A stretch of DNA of 64,000 nt, from assembly GCA_002118135.1 (NCBI GenBank), contig BDIU01000165.1, positions 1 through 64,000 on the forward strand, written 5' to 3'. The first letter of the stretch is position 1; each line of letters starts with the position of its first letter. A program made the position numbers and the translations under genes. Of the stretch, positions 57,601-64,000 are shown piece by piece. Source of the DNA: Trebouxia sp. TZW2008 (Eukaryota > Chlorophyta > Trebouxiophyceae > Trebouxiales > Trebouxiaceae). The notes below the pieces were generated by a model. That model was given only the letters and a program-made list of their open reading frames with translations, had not been told where the DNA came from and did no database searches.

Positions 57601-60600
57601 AGACACCATTAGATCATTATGCACAAGCGTCTCAGCATCAAGCTTGGAAGCTCACCTGCAGTCAGGTGTGTCGGTGCATGGGCCTGACATTTTTGAAGAC
57701 AAGCAGCAGCTGCCAGGCACTTGCCCTGTACTGTGACTGCTGATACTGGAGTATCCTGCAGCCAAGCCTTGACCTGCAAAACAGACAATGAAACTGACCT
57801 GCCAGTACAAGCTAAAGTAAATATTGTCAGATCATCTGAAACGAAATCTCAGTAGCAATTGCTGTGTAACGATGACTTTGTTCACCAAAGAATATAATGT
57901 TATCATTGAGTACTCATACAACATTTTGAGCCCCTTGCTTTCTGTGGGCAGGAGTGCAAGAGATGGCACCGCATTGTTTCACTGCACGCTGCAATACAAG
58001 GAAGTGCATTGAGAGACAGGCTGCAGTGCTGACCTCAAAGGACCCTGCTGTTTGTAGACAAAAGGACAAAGCGTAAAGGCCATTGCCCCTGTCAGTGACT
58101 TCACAAGGCTGGGTGTCAGACTGGGAAGGCAGGCCAATACTGAGGAAGTGACCCTTCACAGCAGCCCCTCCCTGGCGCAAGGAGTTGGCAAAGCTGTCCT
58201 GGCACCTGAAGACAGCTTCTGTCCTGCTGCCTGCCAGCAATCACACCCTGATCAATCAAAACTGCTGTTGCTGCTGCTACTTTGCTGCACCCGCAGGTGC
58301 TGCCAGAACAATCGAGCACGCAAGATGCCGACATTTGCCTAATTAATGTGTAAGGCCTACATTCACGCAGGTGTCAGCATCAGGTGAACACAGGCATACA
58401 ACAATGCAAGATGTGATCGGCAAGCAGTGCACGATGCTGGAACGCTTGAGGTGTATGTTTGCTCAGGATGCCTGCCGGCCACCATGTCTGTCAGTGATTG
58501 CTCTACAATCTTGCAGTGCATTTTGCTGGCTTGTCTGAGCAACTGCATCTTTGTCTCTGGTGTCTTTTTTCAGGTACACTCATAACATCGCCTGGATTAC
58601 TGCCTGTGCATTATCGTTCGTGACCGACAGCGGCAGCGCAACAGACAGCACAGACAGCTTCACTACAATCTCAGCTACAGACACCGTCAGATCCACACAA
58701 CTCACCAGCTGAGGCATACATTCGCTCGCAATTTACGTCACAGGGCACAAGCATTTGCATCTTTGACGCTGCACAAGGTGCACACTCCAAACACAGCTGC
58801 TGTTGCACACAGTCAAGCAGCACGATCGCTTGAGGCAGTCAGGAAAGGGGCAGACCCGCAATGCAGTGCAGGCTTGTCCCTTGAACTGGGACCAGTTGGG
58901 AAGGCGAGGCAGCCTTGACAGGCAGCGTGACTGGCTGCCCTATGACCTGCCCATTGAGCGTCGCCTTGACAGTGGCTATGCCTGCCACATTGCAGCACAG
59001 CTCTGCCACATGCTTGCCAAACTCCTGCTGCTGCACAGCCAGGCTTTGCACCCCTGCAAAAGGGCAATAAGCAATGATGCAGTGTATAAGTGCATTGACC
59101 CTGCGCATGACTTGAACTGCACATCTGTCCTTGGAGACAATGTGCTGCCCTATGACCTGCCCATGGAGCATTGCCTTAACAGTGGCTATGCCTGCCACAT
59201 TGCAGCACAGCTCTGCCACGTACTTGTCAAACTCCTGCTGCTGCACAGCCAGGCTTTGTATTCCTGCAAGAAGGCGATAAGCTATGATGCAGTGTGTATG
59301 TGCATTCATCCTGCGCATGACTCAACTTGCACATCTGTTCTGCGAGACAGTGTGCTGCTTAACTGCAGAGAAGCACCTTGCCATATACTCAGTTCATCTT
59401 ACAGTCTGTGCTCACACTGCTTTGCTTTGCTCACGCCAGTGGACGCATGTACACCGGGGATGCTACAATACACTCCTTGCTGCAATGCTGAACACGCTCT
59501 CTGTGCACTGCATGAAGGATGCAGGTCTCAGCTGCACACTCACAACTGCAAGGATCATGCCTCTGCACTGTGAATGCTGTACCGTCTGCTGGGGTGTCAA
59601 ACATGACTGCAATCTGGCTTGCAGAGTCAGTGAGGTTGCCCTGTGCATCTCGGGCTGTGGCAGCCAGCTGCTGGGGGTTGCCAGCCACAAGGAATGCCGG
59701 CAGACCTTCCATGTTGGACTGTTGGGCATTTCCTATTCCAGGCTCAATCATGACCTGCATTACCAAGAAGACTTGTGGACAACAGCAAACTGGTGCAGGA
59801 AGCCTGCCATAAGGAATGCCGGTAGACCTGACATGCTGGACTGCTGCGCATTCCCTATGCCAGGCTCAATAACCACCTGCATCACAAGGAAGATGTGTGG
59901 ACAACAGCAAGCTGGTGCAGGAAGCCTGCCGTAGAAAATGCCGGTAGACCTGCCATGCTGGATTTCTGAGCATTCCCGACATCAGGCTCAATCACCACCG
60001 GCATTTCCAAGAGGACAATGTGGGTAACAGCACGCTGTCTGATGACCAGCATGCCTGCAACTTGGCTTGTAGAGCCAGTAGGTTGACCCTGTGCATCTCT
60101 AGCTGTGACAGCTGGCGGGAAATGACAGTCGCAAGGAATGCTGGAAAACCTGCCATGCTAGACTTCTGAGCACTCCCAATGTCAGGTTCATGAAGCACCA
60201 GCACCATGGAGAATGCATCTGGATAAAAGCAAGCTGGTTGGGGAGCACAACGCGCGCTTGTCACATGCTGGAGTGATGGGCATTGCCAGTTTCAGGCTCA
60301 ATCATAACCTGCGCAACAGGAAGGCAAACAAACGAATTGGCAGGCGCAACTGCCGCTTGTATGCTGATAGCATGCACAGCGCACAGCACAGCACAGCACA
60401 GCACAGCACAGCACAGCACAGCGCAGCACAGCACAGCACAGCACAGCACAGCACAGCACACACAGAAAGCTGCTGACCTGGTATGGGGAGGCTTGCACAT
60501 GTTGTCCCTGGTACTTGACAGCAATGCTGCAAGGCCCTGCTGTGATAGGCATGTATGAGGCTGCTAACTCCCCATGTGTGCAAGCAGTCAGGTCCCAGGT

Positions 60601-63600
60601 TGCTGCAAGTGGACCAGATGCTCCCAAGGCATCAATCTGGAAATCGGCGTGACAGGGGTCTGGGCTTTGCAGGGTGACTGCATTGCTGAATCTATCGCGC
60701 GGCTTGACAATGATCCTTGCCTGCAGACGCATACTGACTTTAGACGCAAATGCCCCTGCTCATCAGATGTGTCAAGCCCTGAACAGGCTGCAACCCTCTT
60801 CAAATGCAGCAACACAGCAGCACAATGCTGAGTCTGATGCAAAGGCTGAACTACAGAGATGAGCCATCATGAGCTTAACATATGCTATTGCTAAGAGGCA
60901 GAAGTGCTCAACGACAAGAAGATGGCACGTGATGCAAGCAGGCCAGAGCAATATGGGATTCAGTGGGAGCTGATATGATGCAAAACGCATGAAGGGCAAC
61001 AGTAAGTGCACGATCGTGACAGACAGTGTTTAGGCTAGTGATTGAAAGCTGCCATGATGCGCAGCGCATGGAGGCAAGAGGGATGCACAGAGTGAACTGA
61101 CATTCTTGTGATACACGATGCATGCAGCTACGATATCACTAACAAGATGTTTGCAGCAGTGTTGCTCTGCATAAACTCAAGAGGCAAAACAGCACATGCA
61201 GGATATCTTCTGGAAGGTTTGATGCATTGTGTTTGAGAGCAAGAGCAAAATGCATTCAGGAGTGCAAGCTGTGTTGGGCAAGACAGAATGTTTGTAAGGG
61301 TTGCTTGCAAGCTAATGCAGTGCACAGTGGGGGCAGCTGAACAGTGCATGAAAGCAAGAGCAAACTTACAGGCTGTCCACTAGTCGCTGCTGTGATGCCA
61401 TTCCCACAGGCATAGCTGCAGCTAGCATCAGCTTCAAGTGCTGTGACTGCAGCTGCAAAGGGGCTACCAGCTATGTTGCGCCCATTCAGCATGACTGAAA
61501 CAGTGTAGCTGCCTGCCTTGGTGGCATGGAACGAGGCTTTGTATTCACCACTGTCCAGATCTTCTGTTTGGCCTGCATGTAGCAGTTGCAGAAATCTGAG
61601 TAAGTTGAGCATCCTGTTGCACTATTCACAGCCCATGTGCTTACAGTAGCACTCCTGACTTCATGTCTTTCTGCATGAAATGATGGCTTTGCATAAACAG
61701 AATCAGCATCTTGGCATGTCGGCTCAAGCAGTGCATCTTCAGGAGTTTGAGGAAATGGAGCACACGTCACCAGCTTGCCGCAGTAGACTTTCTCTGGGAA
61801 AACAAAGCTGTGCTTCTGTGCAGGCGCTGTGAAAACTATGCGTAGGCCAATTCTTTGTCATGCTGTCAGCCCAAAGCTTACCAGTAGTGCAGCCACCACT
61901 GCTAGTGTGTTGCCAGGAGACGCTGAATTTGTCACCGCCAAGAGACTTCTGAATACCTTGCGCGTCTTTGGCTAGTATCATGAAGTGTGTCTCCTCATCA
62001 GCTGCCTACAATGCACGTGCAGCCTGTTCACACCTTGTGTGCTGATGCATAATGGAGAAAATTTGAAAGTTTCTCCAAAATCTCACTGCTTGAGCCTGCA
62101 GAGATTTTGGTGACACAGAGGAAATGCAAGAGACCATCATCTGCCAAAGTAGATTGAGTCAGCCTCAAGGGTATGGCTGAAGGTCAGCAACATCAGCAGA
62201 TTGCTGTTGCGAAGATGTTCCTGTTGCAGCTTGGCACCTTTGTGTCTATATTGTATTTTCTACCTGAGATGGTATCATCAGCAATGATGAATGCAAACAG
62301 CGTATGACAGGTACACACTGAATGGGAGGCGCAAACTGAGTGATTTATGCACTTAGAACGACCCACTGAAGGCAGCAGTGGAGCTACAAACTTTAGCAAG
62401 CCTGTCTCACCGTAGTCAGAGTCTTGGAGGGGACCTTGACTTGGCACTGCTCAGCGCAAGCTTCTGCAATGGATGCCACCACCACAGCTGGGCTGTTGAC
62501 TACATGCGATCCATGGATCATGGCAGACACTGTGTAGGTCCCAGCTGCACCGGTGTTGTATGTGTATGAGCAGACCCCTGCTCTTGCCACTCCGGTCTGC
62601 ACTCGTGTTGCTTGAGGGCCATCCACTGTCACCTACAGACATCTCAGTCCTGGTGCATGCTACATGTCATACAGGAGATAGTATATGTCAGTGCTTGTTG
62701 TAGTACACTGGCATCTGACAAGACCCAGCTGTAGTGATATTAGTCTGCACTGGCGTTATTTGAGGGCCATCCACTGTCACCTACTGTCATAGCCCAGCTA
62801 CAGCTACAGCAGCATCTGTGTCTTCTGGTGCATGGTACATGTCATACAGCAGACACTGCGTAGGTCACAGCTGCACTGGTCTTGTAAGGGCATGAGCAGA
62901 CCCCTGCTCAAGTGAGGGCGTTCCACTGTCCTGTAAGGCTATAGCCACATCTTTGTCTTGTTGTGCATGCTATAAGTTGCACATGGTTCCTGTCCGGCCA
63001 TAGCCACATCTTTGTCTTGATGTACATGCTATGCATAGTCATACAGGGTTTCAGTGTATATCAGCGCTGTGTTTGCATGCACTTTGGGTGAGCATGAGCT
63101 TCACCATTGCGTTTTGATCATCACCAGGATCATCATAATGACGTGCTTGCTACCACTTTATATGCTGTACGTGCTTGCTGACACTTGACATTTCTGGTAT
63201 GCATGCCCTACATGCAGGAGTTGCATGACCCTGCCAAATGCCTTATTTGTTCATTCTGGACGTGTGCTAGATAGGCTCAGGCCCAGCCAAGTTTGTACTG
63301 GAGCAATCAACTGTCTCCAACCAGTTTGACCAGGTGCCTACACAAGCAGTGAAGAGCCGTGAAAGAACTCTGACCTTGATGTCAAGTGAGGCCAGGTTTG
63401 GCTCCTCAACTGCGTTGCCCCATTGATCTGACAGCTGCAGGAAGATGGCAGCAGGCTTGCCCAGCTGGATGGCCTGCAAGCCTGGACCATACAGGCGGCT
63501 GCTGCTGGCATGCGCTGCTGCAGGCTTCACCAGGCACTGAAAGGGGCTGCTTTGCGTGTGCATGCCTGCAAACGCAAGAAATAAAGAACATGCAATCACA

Positions 63601-64000
63601 TGGTACTGAAACGGGCATCCCCACTTCATAAATGCATGCAAAGGCACCTATACAAGGAGAACAGATGCTGGATTGTGGTGCTTCAGGCTTGACCAGGCAT
63701 TGCAGGGACTGCCTTGCACGTAAGTGCTTGAAGAGGTCATTACATAGACTAGCAATACACGGTACAACACCTGACAAGAAAACTTTATCATCACTTTCAG
63801 CATACATCATTTCACTGTGCAATCTCCAGCAGAGGAGCAACCAATCATGGCAAAGTGCAGTTCAAGGGCACTTCCCTTGCCGTGCTCCTTTTGCACGCGT
63901 AACGTACACCGGACAACACCCTACATCTTGTGTAAGCGTAGCCAATGCCATCTGAAGAAGCCCCAGCAGTTGCAATCAAGAGCTGCTGACCGTTTGGAGT
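39623..64000 (-). CDS. Filamin-type Ig repeat protein (partial; 5' end beyond the window)
   Basis: At least 35 exons encode tandem filamin/ABP280 repeats. The clearest run at about 63375-63565, 62411-62632, 61882-62001, 61370-61563, 60478-60720, 59544-59754, 58856-59053, 58034-58226, 57656-57773, 57153-57306, 56536-56743, 55949-56133, 55115-55237, 54231-54477, 53394-53603, 52351-52452, 51644-51877, 50682-50909, 50245-50367, 49814-49917, 49132-49326, 48790-48985, 47748-47976, 47091-47245, 46538-46658, 45799-45970, 44496-44690, 43680-44012, 43204-43405, 42679-42827, 41712-42037, 40716-41019 and 39623-39837. Family marks recur: GSPFAAAV, VTDRNDGTYAVQYT, YTVSVMLNGRNIAGSPF, DRFSNAV. I estimate roughly 20 repeats of about 95 residues. 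I see no actin-binding domain in the window; it could lie upstream. The last exon ends either at AFR-stop or, by a good GTGAGT donor, continues into the kinesin exons. Individual exon ends are approximate. Confidence 0.85.
39838..40332 (-). repeat. Three acceptor-side copies of the last filamin exon
   Basis: The head of the exon at 39837 (coding DSFQNSCSSGGVSFTVQIAG and VTDRNDGTYAVQ) is repeated at about 39870-40002, 40030-40168 and 40200-40332. Spacing is very regular, 162-167 bp. Copies keep 40-45 codons and then run into a repeated intron piece ending in CTGCAG. The most distant copy has a frame change (TTTTTTAAATG). Confidence 0.9.
41520..41655 (-). repeat. Donor-side copy of a filamin exon tail
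   Basis: Resembles the tail of the exon at 41712-42037 (shared stretch GCCACTCCAGCAACAAGCCT and CTCACAGGACC.GGGGCAA). It lies downstream of it in the gene's direction. More diverged than most copies here. Confidence 0.65.
42100..42240 (-). repeat. Acceptor-side copy of a filamin exon head
   Basis: Repeats the head of the exon ending at 42037 (coding SKATLSAIASGLAGQIPLLQ), about 90 % identical by eye over 100 bp, but with a stop where QQPQGTVF begins. Spacing is about 195 bp. Confidence 0.85.
42905..43110 (-). repeat. Two donor-side copies of a filamin exon tail
   Basis: The tail of the exon at 43204-43405 (coding SATQQMVGGQSVQ) recurs at about 43049-43105 and 42915-42970. Both copies are about 55 bp of exon plus the GACCTG donor edge, 135-140 bp apart. 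Confidence 0.7.
43840..43863 (-). repeat. Coding CTG/CAG trinucleotide run, eight units
   Basis: Inside a filamin exon. On the coding strand it is AGC repeated, adding a run of eight or more serines in the loop after YQMTVSLA. Likely variable in length between strains, without changing the frame. Confidence 0.9.
44640..45345 (-). repeat. Array of four to five acceptor-side copies of a filamin exon head
   Basis: The exon head coding LYVQVNQQHIHPGGWPI and CTSLAVVGCHQT occurs at about 44690 (real), 44850, 45140 and 45310, with a shorter piece near 44955. Units include the GCAG acceptor and about 90-120 bp of exon. Copies differ by small deletions (for example loss of the SPNA codons at 44790) and frame changes. 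Confidence 0.9.
45625..45785 (-). repeat. Copy of the filamin exon at 45799-45970
   Basis: Codes DAFCNSCSLETDQVQVN and QQLTLTQGNQ like its neighbour, and both end with a TCACAAGGTA-type donor. It is an almost whole-exon duplicate about 170 bp downstream. Which copy is used cannot be settled from sequence alone. Confidence 0.8.
46365..46470 (-). repeat. Donor-side copy of the filamin exon at 46538-46658
   Basis: Shares CCAACCAGCTTGCAAGCAGA and GGCACAGCCCAGCA with the real exon but has a run of A in place of part of the coding region. About 180 bp downstream in the gene's direction. Confidence 0.85.
46699..46785. repeat. Short irregular tandem repeat, GTGTAAGCAA type
   Basis: Units like GTGTAAGCAAGTGTAAGCA recur six or seven times with small gaps, inside a filamin intron. 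Each unit contains GTAAGC, so on the plus strand it looks like a row of donor sites, but the gene runs on the other strand. Confidence 0.75.
47250..47500 (-). repeat. Two acceptor-side copies of a filamin exon head
   Basis: The head of the exon ending at 47245 (coding LTGLEPFSIQTCS) is repeated at about 47275-47330 and 47395-47440, with stops and substitutions. Unit size is about 95-120 bp. Confidence 0.75.
48668..48705. repeat. ATTG/GATT tetranucleotide microsatellite
   Basis: About six uninterrupted GATT units followed by looser ones, in a filamin intron. Confidence 0.9.
50915..51235 (-). repeat. Two acceptor-side copies of a filamin exon head
   Basis: The exon head coding STYTASFTICQAGPFTVTVSL is repeated at about 50990-51080 and 51130-51225. 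The copies still start with the AACTGCA acceptor edge and a TATGCTTC-like stretch. Spacing is about 155-175 bp, and the outer one has lost about 15 codons. Confidence 0.85.
52970..53393 (-). repeat. Three donor-side copies of a filamin exon tail
   Basis: The tail of the exon at 53394-53603 (coding IADAERLDRVFDGTEDVAA) recurs at about 53255-53345, 53130-53200 and 52980-53045. The nearer intron sequence (ATGGATGCAAAGATGTACAT) repeats with it. Units are about 130-150 bp. Confidence 0.9.
54225..54231 (-). other. GC-AG intron donor in a filamin exon
   Basis: The exon coding DLAGRWALIPR ends CCCAG and is followed by GCAAGT on the minus strand. No better GT donor lies nearby. Confidence 0.6.
54480..54855 (-). 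repeat. Three acceptor-side copies of a filamin exon head
   Basis: The head of the exon ending at 54477 (coding GTGNKLVVGQPAQLTLYTA) is repeated at about 54500-54610, 54645-54735 and 54770-54850. The copies are close to 90 % identical by eye. The second and third have short insertions or deletions near the middle. Together with the real exon this makes four copies. Confidence 0.9.
56745..57000 (-). repeat. Acceptor-side copy of a filamin exon
   Basis: About 56815-56983 repeats the exon at 56536-56743: SATAGNYLVSVTNSVGE and AGSPFAVQ are the same in both. The copy diverges after LLAEHQ and loses the DMYGNEV end with its donor. The shared 100 bp are almost identical, so this duplication looks recent. 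Confidence 0.9.
59060..59290 (-). repeat. Acceptor-side copy of a filamin exon
   Basis: About 59125-59270 repeats the exon at 58856-59053 (AVQQQEF.K.VAELCCNVAG and TVKA.L.GQVIGQ), close to 95 % identical by eye over 110 bp. After GQ it leaves the coding sequence. Spacing is about 215 bp. Confidence 0.9.
59760..60315 (-). repeat. Four acceptor-side copies of a filamin exon head
   Basis: The head of the exon ending at 59754 (coding VMIEPGIGNAQQSNMEGLPAF) is repeated at about 59820-59880, 59938-60000, 60060-60200 and 60265-60312. The third copy is longest and contains further exon sequence in a broken frame. Spacing is about 105-190 bp. Confidence 0.9.
60371..60463. repeat. Pentanucleotide microsatellite, GCACA type
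   Basis: About 18 units of a 5-bp repeat with one or two changes, directly after the donor side of the filamin exon at 60478. Pentamer translation makes long artificial Cys/Ala/Val/Leu frames, which are not genes. Confidence 0.95.
62725..62945 (-). repeat. Two or three acceptor-side copies of a filamin exon head
   Basis: The head of the exon ending at 62632 (coding VTVDGPQATRVQTG and AGVCSYTYNTGAAGTY) is repeated at about 62735-62785 and 62835-62940. The inner copy matches the first half and the outer copy the second half, with a stop. Some shared text (CATCTTTGTCTTG) continues to about 63030. Confidence 0.75.
63640..63725 (-). repeat. Acceptor-side copy of the first filamin exon in view
   Basis: About 60 bp like the head of the exon ending at 63565 (coding QCLVKPAA), here LQCLVKPEA, followed by unrelated sequence. 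Spacing is about 145 bp. Confidence 0.75.

Noticed and set aside
60298..60732. Open frames rich in Cys, Ala, Val and Leu over the microsatellite
   Set aside because: They are translations of a 5-bp repeat in an intron; only the part from 60478 upward is a real filamin exon.
1..64000. tRNA, rRNA, transposons or viral insertions
   Set aside because: No cloverleaf with a TTCRANNC arm, no rRNA core, no transposase, reverse transcriptase or long terminal repeats were seen in a reading by eye. A tRNAscan and a repeat search would be needed to exclude short ones.

Overview
The window is nuclear DNA of a photosynthetic eukaryote, most likely a chlorophyte green alga. Genes are split into many short exons by GT-AG introns, and a few introns carry GC donors. 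Several products look plastid-targeted: uroporphyrinogen decarboxylase, a DUF1818-like protein, an IGPS-like barrel protein and two proteins of unknown function. A flavodiiron relic lies at the left edge; flavodiiron proteins occur in algae, mosses and cyanobacteria but not in flowering plants. No rRNA, tRNA, transposon or CRISPR array was recognised. Gene models were assembled by hand from six-frame reading, splice consensus and codon phase. Single splice sites may be off by a few bases.

Layout, left to right: a broken flavodiiron gene (1-909, -); a predicted plastid membrane protein (2566-5239, -); KU70 of non-homologous end joining (5860-13214, +); an F-box/LRR-like protein in one exon (13659-15116, -); a Ser/Pro-rich protein of unknown function with an array of exon-head copies (15937-20026, +); uroporphyrinogen decarboxylase (20667-24158, -), which shares a 159-bp promoter region with a small charged plastid protein (24318-25631, +); a TLC-domain membrane protein (26655-27506, -); an IGPS-like TIM barrel without its usual lysines (27925-30516, -); a DUF1818-like plastid protein (31288-34922, +); a C-terminal-motor kinesin-14 (35480-38901, -); and a very long stretch of filamin-type Ig repeat exons (39623 to the right edge, -).

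Two things stand out. First, the last filamin exon ends in a consensus donor whose phase fits the first kinesin exon, so filamin repeats and a kinesin-14 motor may form one protein. Second, nearly every multi-exon gene carries tandem, partly decayed copies of an exon edge plus its neighbouring intron, about 100-190 bp per unit. Copies on the acceptor side hold intron end plus exon head; copies on the donor side hold exon tail plus intron start. In each case I could assemble, one intact copy gives a phase-consistent gene and the other copies carry stops, length changes or lost splice sites.

The genes do not form one pathway. They are ordinary housekeeping and plastid genes, several in head-to-head pairs, in a region shaped by repeated local tandem duplication at splice junctions.
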